From NCBI GenBank assembly GCA_963971285.1, contig OZ020251.1, positions 7,812,001-7,876,000 of the forward strand: DNA of 64,000 bases, read 5' to 3'. The stretch is from Astropecten irregularis (lineage: Eukaryota; Echinodermata; Asteroidea; Paxillosida; Astropectinidae). Below, in pieces: positions 39,501 to 50,419 of the stretch. Below the pieces are notes generated by a model that did not search any database, was not told the origin of the DNA, and worked only from the letters and a program-made list of their open reading frames with translations. The number at the start of each line of letters is the position of its first letter. Position 1 is the first letter of the stretch. The translations under genes and the position numbers were made by a program.

Positions 39501-42500
39501 CAAATTAGGGGAAGAAAAGAAACACTACAATCATAACGTTATTTGATCAACTTATTCACACGTTACTGTGTTTTTATTCAACCTGAGCTCGTTTTTCTTA
39601 ACATAAATTCAACTTCTTTATATATTCTGATTAAGCTATGATTGTATGTAGTATTAGAATTATTTCAAATGATTTCTTAAACAACTGTTTCGGTTTCACA
39701 TGCTTTTCAGTTGATTCACTGCTGTATAACATGGCTAATCAATCATTGCTTATCATCCATTTAAAAGTTCATGTCAGAAAAACGATCAGAAATCACCATC
39801 CATTGATATTGAATTTCATAAAACACACTAGAGAAAAATTTATAAATTTTGAACTGCAATCGTAAAACAAAACACTAATATTTGTGTTATGGGGAATAAT
39901 TTCAAAAATCCACAGAGGATGATAAATGATATATTTTTTTTTCAAAAATAATCACAAATATCAACGATTGATAATAACACACACGTTATTTGGTCATTCT
40001 TTCACGGCATTGTGAGTATCAAATGAACAATTTGGTAAGTTTCTTCCACTACTCTGAATTTCTGAAAGTCTGAAATCAATTAAAAAAGTGAGAGAAAATT
40101 ATATTAGGCCTACTGCTTGAAAGAGTTTTTCACAAGGGATGGCTTGTCGCTGATGACGAAGGTATACGGTCCGAGCTCTGCTCTCCCCCAACTGCTTAGA
40201 TGAACGGCTGGCTTCTGCTACGCTGGTTTATCTTCACGTAGTCCTCAATGCCAATACCTTCGTAAAAATAAAGAAAATAATGACATATTTAAATTGAATG
40301 CGATATGAATTAGTGACTGTTCAACCTAATGGAAATGGAAAACAATGATGGCTTATGAACTATGATGACAACTAGCTAATGGTAGCTATTTCAGTATACA
40401 GTTTGTGGAAGCAAGAAAATAGAACAAACAGATCACTGAATTACCTCTGAACACAGGAATCAAAGATTGACAACTCCGGCATGTCTCCGGCGGCTTTTCC
40501 ACCGCCATCTTCTAACTGCAGCGTTAATGGTGATGATACATGATGGTGCGTTTTGAGCACATGTCAGCACACGGCACAAGTTACACCGTTCGGAGTACTG
40601 TTTACCATTTTCACGTGCAAATCGTATTTTCGTACACGTCATCCGTGTAAAATAAGCTTCTTTTAAACCGGTTGATGGGTAAAAAGCTCCAATTCTACAC
40701 TCGTCGATGTGTTGTTTGATTTCTTACCCTTTATTGGATAGATTTTTACCCTTTTGTTGTGCATCATATTTTACTCAAGTTGGAGGTACTGCAGAAAACG
40801 CCAGTTTGCCCAACGTTGAGTAGAAGCCTAGAAACAAAATCATGTTTACAGGGGGTGATGTAATAGGGAGGTATCGCATGCGAACGGATACGCCTACGCG
40901 CACGTTTAGCTATCAGTAAACGTCAACATATTATATAGTCTTTATCCGACAAAGGATAACCGCTTTTGTCCCTGACTTTGAAGCTAACTTTGTCTTATTA
41001 TTAAGTTTTGAAATACATCGAAATGACATGGGCCTATTCGTGTTCAGCAAATCCTTTCTTTTTAATCTAAACATGCACATGTAACCCAGGAGAAAGGACA
41101 GGGAATGATAAAATGAACAGAGAATTACGAAAATACTGATTCGGTACGCGTTTAGAACTTATGCGTTTTCGAGCAAGATATCCGTGCCCCGAAGACGTAT
41201 AACGGATAGCAAAACAAATAAATAAAACTGTCATAAGTACACACATACCGGTGACGTATCTGATGTGCTAACCGTATCCGTTCGCTTGCGGAATCTCTCT
41301 TAAAATGGAATCATGGTGTCACGGTTATCTGCCCGAACAAAATAATGTCTGCATGCCACGGTTCATACCGGGAAGCAAATGCTTGTGTTTTGTAAAGTAT
41401 ATGCATTATTGGTATAATAATAGTTGCCCTCGAATGGAGCCATCGCTAGGATTGTATGCACAATTGAGGCTTGAAGGGGTATTTTCCTGCCCATCCTAAC
41501 CAAGTCATCAGCCCTGCTTGCAGTGAACTACCTGTAAAATATGCTATACAGTCTCTGCTAACGGACTCACCTCTTTGGTATTTACCTTGTTTCTAATTTT
41601 GTATTCGTATCACCCCCTCCCCTGAAAAAAAAATCAAAATCAACGTCATAAATAAAAATCACATACAACACAGCTAAATTCGCCTGACGATTTGCTAAGT
41701 GATTGCTAAGTGTTTGGCGTTAACTCCTCTGTACTTTATCACCAGGGACCAGTCAGCTTCTCGGAGCGCGGTGACCGTGTGGGTTTGTTTCTGATCGAAC
41801 AAAATAGAGGTAAGTAGGAGCTAGCCTAATGGGTGACAATCAACGAAGGGGTGTCACTCGCTTCAGGAGTGAATCTAGGATTTTTCAAGGGGAGAGGGTG
41901 GAGGTGATTGAAATGAAATAATAGTTTGCTCTAGTCTGTTCTAGTCCTCATCAGGAGACCATCGTCTCCTGATGAGGACTAGAGCAGACTAGTCGAAACG
42001 TTGAGACCTAATTGCGAGAAGTGCGAACGATATAGAAGTGCGAAAGTACGAAGGATTATTACATGGTGTTTCCGCAAACCGATGCACATATCGTTTAGTC
42101 TTGCTCTCTCTATTTTCATTCATGAAAAAGGGGGCGTGGCCTCCCCCTCCCACGGCCCCTACTGGATCCGCCCATGTGCTTGACAAGGAAATTGATTCCA
42201 AGAAGAAATTGTTTGAGCGAAACCTGCTGTCTTTTTACCCGTCGTGTCGTTTCACATAACAATGCGGACGAGTAACATAGGACTGAAGCTCTAGTTCTTT
42301 ACATTGTCATATTTCTTGGTAAAATCTGCGTTATATTCGACCCTTATTCCCCACTATACCCAATTTCATCATTTAATCACCGAAATCTCTTTTCATTTCA
42401 CACTTTTCAATGTGGAAAAACAGACGGGAAGGAGGTTGTCATAGGAACGTTCGAGAAAAACAAAAACATCACGTGGCTTATTTCAAGGCAGGAGATATGG

Positions 42501-43981
42501 TATCAAAATGGTGAGCATGATAACTGTCGGTTATAATCCATGTTAATTAATTTTGTTTCGGTATTAACATTTCGTGGCCGTGATTGGTCATTTCGCCAAA
42601 TTTCATTGGAATACTATATTTCTAGTTTTTTTTTTTCTTTGCTGCAATGTTTTATATTAGAGTAACGGTTTCGATCTTATTTTTTTCATTTGATGAAGAT
42701 GGTCAACCACCGTTTGACTCGGACATCACGAGAACCATAATACTTGACCAGACGATTGATGGAACTGTCTTCATGACATCATGTGTGATAGCTGGCCTAG
42801 GATGCGTCTTGGCTGTTTGCTTCGTTATCTTCAATGTTATCTTCAGAAAGCACAAGTCTGTTTATGGCTCTCAGTCCTTGGCGATCCCTTGCATAGGCCT
42901 TATTCATGGCGCATCCATTATGTCACATTTCTTATTGACCCTTTAGAAAAAGATAACACTAATTCTAAAAAGAAAACGGGTACCAGACTATTTTGAATCC
43001 AAGCCTATGATTGCACTGCTTCAAATGCATGATGGATGCACCGTGGATAAGGCCGTTGCATTTGAGTGACTCTGTTGTTTTTGTTGCTGTTGTTGTGGCT
43101 GGTGCTTTAGCTGTTGCCGTTATAATCGTTGCTTCGTCATTGCAGATGTTGTAGCTTTTGCCGATGTTGTAGCTTTTGCATATGTTGTAGCTTTTGCAGA
43201 TGTTGTAGCTTTTTCATATGTTGTAGATTTTGCAGATGCTGTAGCTCTTGCAGATGTCGTAGCTTTGGAAGTGTTGTAGCTTTTGCAGATGTGGTAGCTT
43301 TTGCAGATGTCTTTGCCTTTAATTGTTGTACTTGTTGCTGTTCTTTAAGACGTCGCTGGAACTGCAGCAGTCTTTGCTTCCATTACAGCTGAAGGTGTTG
43401 CCGTTGATGTTTGCTTGCTTTGGCTGTTGGAGTGGGTGTTGTTATTGCGCTGGTGTTCCCTTGATGTGGCTGTTGTTGTATCTGTTTCTGTAGCTGTTGC
43501 AGTAGTCGTTTCTACTGATGTTGTTGGAAGTTGAAGTTGATGTTGCCAGTACTGTTTCTGTAGTTGCCGCTTCTTCTGGTGCTTCTGCATGCTGCTGTTA
43601 CTGTCGCTATAGTTGTGGTTAATGGTGTTTCCGTTTCTGTTGTAATTCCTGCTCTTACTTTTGCTCTTGTGCTATTGCTGCGGTTGTTTTTACTGTGGCT
43701 GCAGCTGTCGGTTGTGGTGATCAAGAAAATGATTCTGGTCATCAAATCCAATTGTGATTTGTGTTGATTGGTGGTGGTTCTGATGGCGATAACCCTGTCG
43801 AGAGAGTTGACGTTGGTTGAGCTCTTCCATGTTTCTCTGATACAGGCAAATCAAGATGTCAAGTCCTAGACTGAACAACATCGTTGCTACGGGTCTGGTT
43901 CTGGCTTACATTAGCGTCGTTGTCATGGGGATGGATGGATCGGTGTTGAAGACGGATCACCTTTTGGGCGTCTGCAAGGTA

Positions 43982-44047
<66 letters not shown>

Positions 44048-47000
44048 CCAGAGCTAAACGCGATACATGGCCCGATTATTTAGGGGGATTATCCGGCTTA
44101 TATCTGACTAATCCGGCTTAAATCTGACTCAATCAGATGTGGCTGAAGATCGAACAGATTTGGCTGAATGAATGCACCTTCGAATGTGTGATCGCTAGGA
44201 AATAGTCATATAGTCATTCAATCACCGTCAAATTTGGTGTTCTTTCAAGTTGTAGTATACGACTGTTTCATGTATTTGTTTAGTGTTTTACAGCTTAGGG
44301 TATTATTTAATTGTTGTAATCATTTGAAAGAATACCTAGATGGACAGATTTGAGGCTTTGCCTGGTGACAATTTGTATGTGGATCGGTTTGCGGTAACGC
44401 CATGTAAGAATCGCTCGTACTTTCGCACGTCTTATTTCGTCGCACTTCTTGTTAGGTCTCTACGTTTCGATTAGCCTGCTCTAGTCATCTATTGATGTAT
44501 CCCGATGATGACTAGAGCAGGCTAGTCGAAACGTTGGTACCTGACAAGAAGTGCGACGAAAAAAGAAGAACGAACGGATACATGGCGTTACCGCAAACCG
44601 AAGAACCTAAATAATGTAATGTATTGTAATAATTGCAATCCACGTTTATTTTGACAACACTTAGACATAGATTCATTGGTGACAATCATATATTTATTTA
44701 TTTTCAAAATGTATTTATATTTCCCAAGAAAATCTGTTAGTCAAAGAGTGCAGTTTTTTCATTCTTTTGTGACTTTTCTTTTAGGCACGGGAGTGGCTGC
44801 TGAGTGTTGCTTTCACTTTGGCATTCGGCGGAATGTTCACCAAAATGTGGCGAGTGTACAGCATTGTAATCCACAACAAAACCAAGAAAAAGGTACGGCG
44901 ACATACGCCATGTATATAGGCTGATTGATGTAAATGTATTGCTTTTCCAGGGATTATCAAACAGTATACAATGGTATTAATACGGGCGATTCACAATAGT
45001 GCGCCATCACGAGTTTGCAACGGGTTGGTCAATCACAATCATAGAGCTATATTTATATATTTTAATATAGCTCTATGATCACAATTCATACATGTCCATC
45101 TGTCATACACTTGAATACACTGTGCATTTTGGGTAGTGCAGTTTGATCTACATGTACTGCACGCAAATGACTTACTAACAAATTAATAAGTAACTAGTCC
45201 ACAGAGGGTGCGTTATATGTCCATGATCACTAGTAAAATGCCGGCGAGTTCAAGCAATTTCATGTTTAAGATCTACGTAGATGTAATAAAAAACAAAAAA
45301 TGAATGTGTTCCATTCATACAATATAATGGAAGGAGTAATTTTTGTTGAAAGATGAAAATATTCTAAACATTGGACTCATAAACATAAGAGTATTAACAT
45401 ACTGTCCGTTGTAACAACAACTTTTCCCTACGTCGGTGTATGATTACATTTCCCCACATGACAGGTCATCAAGGACCACCATCTGGTGGCTATTGTGGGC
45501 ATCTTGCTGCTAGTAGACCTGGCCATCTTGATCCCGAGGGAAATAGCTGATCCACAACAAATCCAGGTAGTCACCAAAGCTGTTCCCCAGGTAGGTTATG
45601 ACCAATATCAATAAACAAATACATAATACTGAGTGTATTGGTTGGTCGCTCAGTGCAACATTTTGGTCGACTCTGGATATCCCCTGACGTGTATTGTGTA
45701 GGTAAAAAGGTAAATTAGACATTCCAATGGGAGACTTTGGAGAACCGGTCTCCACATCAACAGCGCACGCGCAAGCAAGCGCAAAACAACGCGCGCATGG
45801 CCACAATTGCGTAAACATGGTTTGCACGTGCGCTGTTGACTCAAGACCGGTTCTCCAAAGTATCCCATTGTCATGCATGGGCTCTTGAGCAGATAGGCCA
45901 GAAGTGTGAAGTTCACTAATGAATGTGACAAAAATGCATTGTGCGGCAGATTGAACTAAAATTGTTGACTACGAAATACCACAATAGCAGGCAGCCTTTT
46001 AACAAAAGGATCCGAGTCACTTGTATCGCGGCATTCTTGTCATCCGAAGAACTTGAAACATGAAGAGGTTTTGTGTCACCAGCCAGAAAGCAACCCCATA
46101 GTGGTGTCAGTGATTTGCTGCATCATGACGTTAGTGGATACTATTAAGCAAACAGCCAAATCGACATTTAAGTTTGATTGGAATTTGAGAAGCCGGGAGG
46201 TTAATAATGAACTGCAAAAGACCGGTGAAGAAATTTTGGGAGATGTTGTTCATGCCAATTTAAGTTCCCGTTCCTTTAAGTTTCAGGAATAAGTCGCGCA
46301 CTATGTACCAAGCAGGAGTTGCTGTAGAGCTTGTAAACCGAAAAACACCCATCGGTTCCTTTTTTATCAAAGGAGGGCGACATTTTTTTTTTCAAAAGAG
46401 GGCGCCATTTAAAACCAAGGGACATTCTTCAATTAAGGCCTAAAGACCTTTCTTTACAAATATTGGCTGGTGATTGGTTTCTTCTCAGAAAGCGTGACCA
46501 AATTCAACATGTTTATAAACTACCCATAGCTGTTCAACATGCAAACCATCATTGCTTGTGTTGTTTCCATTACATTCAGCAATATCTTCCAGTGTTTATG
46601 AAACGTCGTTTTACAAATATTGTGGATATTTTGTATGCCCAGCTTTAGTTGCTCGCCAAAGTTTCCGCCATCTTGGTTGGTAAAAACTCAGGCTGTGATG
46701 TTGCAAAAGAAAGGTCGACAATGTTGTTTTGTTGCCCCATAACTGATTCATTAATAGCGTTCCACACCAATAACGTCACAAAATCAACGGATGTCAGACA
46801 AACATTTTCTCACACACGTAGTGTACATGCACGCGCCCACGCACAAACGTTTGCATGGTTGCAATATTTGTCTGAGATCGGGTGCTTTTTGTCGTCCAAG
46901 TGCGGAGCGCTTTTGAACCGCATTCTTTAGGCATCGGTTTAATTTACACAGAATCTAATTTACCCTCGTGTCAAATTGAAAATTACTAAATAATAAGTGC

Positions 47001-48780
47001 GAACAATGTTCGATGCTTGAAACTGGTGTCTTCCAATTTGTTACGTTCGTGCGCAGACGGCCGAGGATGAACGCAACTTTGTACGCTATGAAAAGATGTC
47101 GGTTCAGTGCGCCTCAACACACAACATCATTTGGCTTATGATCCTGCTGATATACAAGGCGTTTGTCATGACGTTTGGCGCCTTTTTGGCATGGCAGACG
47201 AGGTCAGTGTTCACTTTTAAAACAAATTGTCTGTGCATAATCTGTATGGATAGTTTCACGTGATCCTAATGCATGTAGGTTTTAGTAAAAGAAAAATGCC
47301 AGTGAGCTATAAATCAAATGCCATCCTTCGTATTGGAACTTGACTGTTTTTTTTTTCGTCTGTTGGTGCAGTTATCACAGGGCTCCTGCAATATTCAAAA
47401 CGGATGAGGCTCCAAATTTTTAGTTTTCTCCACAGATGACGATCACTTTTTCTCAACAAAATACAAATAACCAAATAAAAAAAAAAAAATTATAATAATT
47501 ATCTTCAAAATAAAAGGCTCATTATTTCACCAGGCTCATTAAACCATATATGTACGTATTAAAGTGCGGAGTATTCATAGTCAAAGGAAACCCTTTCAAA
47601 TGGGTGCCGGTCGAAGATTAAATCTCCAAATTTCTTGACGCTTTTTAAATTCACTTCACCAATTTTCTTCATCATTTGCATTTTCGTTATAACAGAAATA
47701 TCAATGTCCCTGCACTGAATGATAGTAACTACGTGGGTTTGTCCATCTACAATGTCTGCATGTGCTGTGTCGTGGTCGTACCTATATCTATCCTCGTGGT
47801 CGATGCGGTGTCTGTGACGTACGCCATCTTGGCTGGGTTTGTGATGTTCTGCACAACCGCCACACTCTCCATGCTGTTCTTCCCCAAGGTATGCAAAGTC
47901 CTTGGGTCGATTTCTCCCAGCTCATCGTAGCTTACGATCAGTCGTACGGTTCATAATATGATGCATTGAAGTCCTAAGTGAGGATATGATGTTTTATCCT
48001 TCGTAAGTCACGTACAGTCGATCGTTGGGCTTCGTGAAATTGAAGAAAGGGGCTTTATCAAAACGTATAGTGAAACGTGGCTTCATTGCTATGTAATTGT
48101 CGACCAATGTTTTTGGTAACTCTCGATATTGATATATAGTTGGTGGCGCTACTCACTGTGGCGACACGGGTTTTTGTCGGTTCTCTTTAACGATAGATTG
48201 GCAGCTTCATGCATTTTTCCAATTTTGAAATTGAATTAAGTTTTTATTTATCTATCTATCTTATCTATCTAATTTGACGTCATACCGTTATTATCTGAAA
48301 GAGGCGTCAATAACCACACCAACATTATCACAAACTTAAACATACATCTTCATAATAACATTATCACCATAATACCTTGCCGTTACTTTATTTCCGTATG
48401 GACATATGAATTCTCATAGCATTTACATACATTTTACATTTACATTTTTTTAAAATACATAATAACACACATAACTATGCCACTGTTTTAGATCATTGTT
48501 ATCAAATTAGAATATCATCCAAATTTTTATTATTGCAAAAATAGCTTGGGCAAACCAAGCGTGAGAAAAGTGAATCAAAAATTTTGTTTAATTTGTGTGT
48601 GTGCTTTAAAACCAATTGTAGATTGCAGCAGTTTATAGCAGGAGAGGTGATGTGGCGCCCTCTACTGATCGCAATCGTCCATCTATGATCAGTACCCAGC
48701 GAGGTAAACACGACATGATAACGAGTCAGTCTGGACCGGGTCCGTCTGAAGGTGGCTCCATGTTCATTGTCTCTGCCTAG
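27578..48780 (+). CDS. GABBR2-like: GABA-B receptor subunit 2-like class C GPCR, 16 predicted exons
   Basis: Exons: 27578-27823, 28354-28491, 34265-34435, 34949-35053, 37102-37167, 37971-38168, 38822-39055, 41746-41809, 42424-42510, 42699-42855, 43846-43978, 44785-44892, 45465-45590, 47057-47202, 47696-47888, 48622-48780. All are GT-AG with matching phases; the sum is 2331 nt (776 aa). A signal peptide (residues 1-~23) is followed by a Venus-flytrap ligand domain (exons 1-9; NKYPYFFRTIASAD and KYQWFVIGYY are receptor-like), then seven TMs (exons 10-15). Conserved pieces include KMSSPRLNN, KMWRVYSIV, NVPALNDSNYVGLSIYNV and the extracellular Cys pair. It is closer to subunit 2 than subunit 1 and has no sushi domains. 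It should be a neuronal Gi/o-coupled receptor or coupling subunit. Exon 16 and the weak exon 10 donor (GTCTGT) are the least certain parts. The 52-aa tail lacks the usual coiled coil. Confidence 0.85.
27850..28108. repeat. Inverted pair of tRNA-like SINE copies in receptor intron 1
   Basis: The minus-oriented copy (27850-27947) and plus-oriented copy (27969-28108) share GAGCGCCTGTACGGTATT and the GGTTCAAATCCCGCTCCAGT box-B block. The plus copy has ACTGGA/TCCAGT acceptor-like pairing and a tail ending CAGTTTCCCTTGTGGTTATTTGATGA, the same tail as near 24980. Transcribed, the pair would form a stable hairpin. Confidence 0.65.
28591..28728. repeat. Palindromic MITE family B, copy 4
   Basis: GAGTCGATTTCACCAAACTTATCG opens it and CTTCGTGAAATCGACCG closes it. 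CAG at 28588-28590 and again just after the element could be a 3-bp target duplication. Confidence 0.65.
29607..29960. repeat. MITE family A, copy 6
   Basis: Full copy with TTAAAGGTAGTATCATACTTTGG and CCAAAGTATGACACTACCTTTAA ends in receptor intron 2. Confidence 0.85.
30120..30413. repeat. MITE family A, copy 7 (diverged, 3' truncated)
   Basis: Recognisable from TTGAAGGTCATATAATTTTTG, CAGTCATCTGTGAAATGTTCAG and the GATCTTCAAAAGATC core. It ends near TTTATACCA without the terminal repeat. Confidence 0.6.
30414..31503. other. Receptor intron 2, AT-rich, nothing recognised
   Basis: Only short spurious open frames are present. There is no known repeat apart from an A/T-rich background. Confidence 0.4.
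31504..31880. repeat. MITE family A, copy 8 (diverged)
   Basis: Ends TTAAATGTATACTACCTGTATCATTC and TAGTGTGATATTACCTTAAA, with GATGGTGATGGTAGAAACATACC and ACTGGGCACCGTAAGG inside. Confidence 0.65.
32521..32588 (+). repeat. tRNA-like sequence in receptor intron 2
   Basis: TGGTTCAGTGG resembles box A and GGTTCGAATCC box B. TGGTTCAG at the 5' side is the exact inverse of CTGAACCA at the 3' side. Stems other than the T arm (GTGGG...CCCAT) are poor, so it is probably a tRNA pseudogene or SINE head and not a working tRNA. Confidence 0.45.
33658..33820. repeat. MITE family A, half copy 9
   Basis: Begins inside the family at TTTTCGGTCATTGTTTTAC and runs to the terminal ACCTTTAAA. It is directly followed by copy 10. 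Confidence 0.65.
33817..34180. repeat. MITE family A, copy 10
   Basis: Near full length, from TTTAAATGTAGTATCATACTTTGG to CCAAAGTATGATATTACCTT. It ends 84 bp before receptor exon 3. Confidence 0.82.
35428..35798. repeat. MITE family A, copy 11
   Basis: Starts TTTAAAGGTAATATATATCATAC and ends ACCAAAGTATGAAAATACCTTTAA. It shares its right end with the start of copy 12. Confidence 0.78.
35793..36150. repeat. MITE family A, copy 12 (abutting copy 11)
   Basis: Starts TTTAAGGGTGCTATCATACTTTGG and ends GCAAAGTACAATACTATTA. The end-to-end junction with copy 11 suggests insertion into the terminal TTAA of a pre-existing copy. Confidence 0.72.
36650..36935. repeat. MITE family A, decayed copy 13
   Basis: Only fragments are recognisable: AACAGAAATGTTCACA, TTTCTCCTGAAATGGTGTATTTATCC, and a final ACCTTTAA. 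It is heavily mutated. Confidence 0.45.
37230..37760. other. Receptor intron 5: A-rich DNA with a possible LINE 3'-end relic
   Basis: TTTATTTATTTAAATTTCTTTTC followed by GGGTACTTATTCACCAAAGGGTGG reads, on the minus strand, like the end of a non-LTR retrotransposon. The rest is A-rich and non-coding. Confidence 0.3.
39162..40835. mobile_element. Possible 1.6-kb non-autonomous element with GGGTAAAA-rich ends
   Basis: 39162-39480 is dense in GGGTAAAATTCTTACCC motifs in both orientations. 40670-40800 again has GGGTAAAAAGC, TTCTTACCCTTT and TTTTTACCC. The middle (39500-40650) has no gene. The ends resemble sub-terminal repeats of a non-autonomous DNA transposon, but exact termini and a target duplication were not found. 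Confidence 0.4.
40836..41745. other. Receptor intron 7, right part
   Basis: No gene is recognised; the open frame at 41305-41499 has no protein-like features. The intron ends with the exon 8 acceptor (ACCAG, 41741-41745). Confidence 0.45.
41931..42090. repeat. Hairpin repeat family E, copy 1 (CGAAACGTT type)
   Basis: A near-perfect inverted arm GTCCTCATCAGGAGAC / GTCTCCTGATGAGGAC is followed by AGTCGAAACGTTGAGACC and GGTGTTTCCGCAAACCGATGC. Relatives lie at 44345 and 57330. Confidence 0.65.
43140..43320 (+). repeat. 18-bp minisatellite (GATGTTGTAGCTTTTGCA units)
   Basis: About nine imperfect tandem units of GATGTTGTAGCTTTTGCA in receptor intron 10, followed to about 43700 by a degenerate GTTG/CTGTTG-rich stretch. 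Open frames on both strands here are repeat artefacts. Confidence 0.8.
43984..44049 (+). repeat. (CAA)n microsatellite immediately after the receptor exon 11 donor
   Basis: About 22 CAA units start five bases after the GTAAAA donor at 43979. If the intron were retained, the frame would read into a glutamine tract. Confidence 0.9.
44345..44605. repeat. Long hairpin repeat family E, copy 2
   Basis: Inverted arms run from CGGTTTGCGGTAACGCCATGTA to TACATGGCGTTACCGCAAACCG, with inner CTGCTCTAGTCAT/ATGACTAGAGCAG and TTTCGATTAGCC/GGCTAGTCGAAACG. It is the most complete copy of this family. Confidence 0.78.
44988..45088. repeat. Fragment of hairpin MITE family D with inner palindrome
   Basis: TAATACGGGCGATTCACAATAGTGCGCCA resembles the end of the MITE at 55127. 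An ATAGAGCTATATTTATATA palindrome follows (about 45040-45076). Confidence 0.5.
45725..45870. repeat. Hairpin MITE with CAATGGGAGACTTTGGAGAA ends
   Basis: CAATGGGAGACTTTGGAGAACCGGTCT at 45725 is inverted, with one or two changes, ending at 45870. About 146 bp in receptor intron 13. Confidence 0.78.
45871..47056. other. Receptor intron 13, right part
   Basis: Two or three short open frames (46053-46292, 46463-46930) show no domain, splice context or repeat identity. An AAAGGAGGGCGACATTT / AAAGAGGGCGCCATTT pair near 46370-46410 is a small direct repeat. Confidence 0.4.
47904..48042. repeat. Palindromic MITE family B, copy 5
   Basis: Begins TGGGTCGATTTCTCCCAGCTCATCG and ends GGGCTTCGTGAAATTGAA, only 15 bp after the exon 15 donor. 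Confidence 0.68.
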
Positions 48781-49294
48781 ATGAACCGGTTTCACCAATA
48801 GAGGGCGCCCTGATTGGTAACGACGTTGAAGCCCTGAATTCTTCGGTGGGATCTGCTCTTTCCAGAATTGGAAGCTCTGGGTGCGTTCAACTTGCGAAAA
48901 CGCATGCGATGTTTGCGATGTTCACGTTTTGTCTGTATCTCGAAGTGGAACGCACACGCAACAAAAAGCGAACATTAAGTTGCGTATACCTCCATCTTTT
49001 TTTCAATGTAGTTAGCTAAAAATTTAGGCAAAAATCTCCTCTACATGTATACACCGTTAGCTTTGTTTGGCAAACGTTGCGTTTGTGTTTGTGTTTTGCG
49101 GACGTTGCGTTCCGGTTTGAAAACTTTGTCGCAAATAGTACGTTGTGTGCGTTGTTCGCTGGAGAAAAAAGCACCCCTTGACTGTTGGATTCGGTGTTGT
49201 TCCTTGTATTTGTATTTGTATAGTTGTATTATTAAACAGTTGCTGTTTTACATGTGATAAAGAATTACAATTTTGGTGACACTAGCATCAACAC
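48781..49294. other. Region downstream of the receptor stop
   Basis: Presumed 3' UTR and intergenic DNA. 48875-49150 contains several GTTGCG/CGCAAC and GAACGCA/TGCGTTC words in both orientations, hinting at an old palindromic element. Confidence 0.35.
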
Positions 49295-49395
49295 AGGGCT
49301 AGAAACCTCAGTAGGTAGACCACTTGTACACATTATTCCGGGGTCATAGTTTCGAATCCTGCTCCTGTGTTTTGTTTATTGTTCACCTTTCAACG
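49295..49395 (+). repeat. Diverged tRNA-like SINE head
   Basis: CTAGAAACCTCAGTAGGTAGACC and GGTCATAGTTTCGAATCCTGCTCC resemble boxes A and B, followed by a TTTGTTTATTGTTCACCTTTCAA tail like the other copies. Confidence 0.4.
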
Positions 49396-49936
49396 CAGCT
49401 GTTGATAGAATATATTTCATATCTAGTTTTGCCAGAATGCATGGGCGTCAAGTCCAATTTATGAATAGCATCACGACCCAGCAAACGCAGATTTTAACGA
49501 GTGCAATATAAAGAAGACATTGAAAAAGAAAATAGACAAATCGGAGATGTATTAAAAAAAAACAGTAGGGTTAATTTCAGCGTAGAATCTTTAAAGTAAT
49601 GAAGTGTTGTTATTATCTTTGTAATGTCGTTAATTATTTAAGATTATTCAACGATACATTTTACATTTTATTCTTATCATTGTGATAGCTATTTGAGAAA
49701 ATAGCTTTATAATTCGTATGTATCACCCGGAACTGGTGTCACCGGATAGGTTGTCCGGGCATGCTCGACGGTATGACAATGTCTGGACGACCACATTATG
49801 CATTATAAAAACATAACTTCGTCACACCAAGCCCGCGCCCAGCAAATTACCTCACCTCGCCCCTCCCTCCTCCCCATGTTATTTATTATGTATTATTTGA
49901 AAGTTACACTTTGAAAGCTATATGACCACCCACCTG

Positions 49937-50077
49937 AGACCGATTTCACTAAAGTCGTATTTTGCGATCATCGCTCTCACACTTGATATGAGATGTCTAC
50001 TTTACGGTAGATTTTCCGTTTAACGATGGATTTGGGCTTTAGCGACGATGATCTCAAAGCGTTAGTGAAATCGGCCC
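49937..50077. repeat. Palindromic MITE family B-like, copy 6
   Basis: GACCGATTTCACTAAAGTCG and its inverse GTTAGTGAAATCGGCCCC bound 140 bp with inner GCGATCATCGCT/AGCGACGATGATC arms. Confidence 0.6.
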
Positions 50078-50179
50078 CACGTCTATGACCTATCTATGCC
50101 ACTGTCCATACCTCAGATCATCCGGACAACCAGTCACGCTCTGAAGTTGTGCTTGTTGCACCTGGCTTTTTCGAGAACT

Positions 50180-50419
50180 GGGGCAAATTTTATAAAACTG
50201 TTAAGCACAAAAAGTTGTTAAGCATGACATTTCTGTCTTAATAAAAACAGGGTTAATAACCAAATGTCCACGTGTTGTGTATCACTTGTGATTGTTCTTG
50301 GCTGTTGTTCGCTGACCATGAATATCAAATGGAATTTTTAACGGTGGTTTATTATATTGGGCAAGACATTTTTGTGCTAAGCAACTTTTTGTGCTTAACA
50401 GTTTTATGGAATTGGCCCC
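50180..50419. repeat. MITE with GGGGCAAATTTTATAAAACTGTTAAGC ends
   Basis: The left end is followed by ACAAAAAGTTGTTAAGCA. The right end has the inverse TGCTAAGCAACTTTTTGTGCTTAACAG and TTTTATGGAATTGGCCCC. About 240 bp with about 45-bp imperfect inverted ends. Confidence 0.8.

Noticed and set aside
43345-43767. Glutamine/threonine- or leucine/valine-rich frames on both strands
   Set aside because: They are produced by the GTTG/CAAC-rich degenerate repeat in receptor intron 10 and have no splice or domain support.
43859-44047. Poly-leucine minus-strand frame
   Set aside because: It is the reverse of the (CAA)n tract and the receptor exon.
43140-44049. CRISPR-like regular repeat array
   Set aside because: The repeats are directly tandem, imperfect and without spacers, in a eukaryotic intron. 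This is a minisatellite plus a trinucleotide tract.
46053-46930. Possible coding exons or retrogene in receptor intron 13
   Set aside because: The short frames have no recognisable motif, no consistent splice sites and no continuity with one another.
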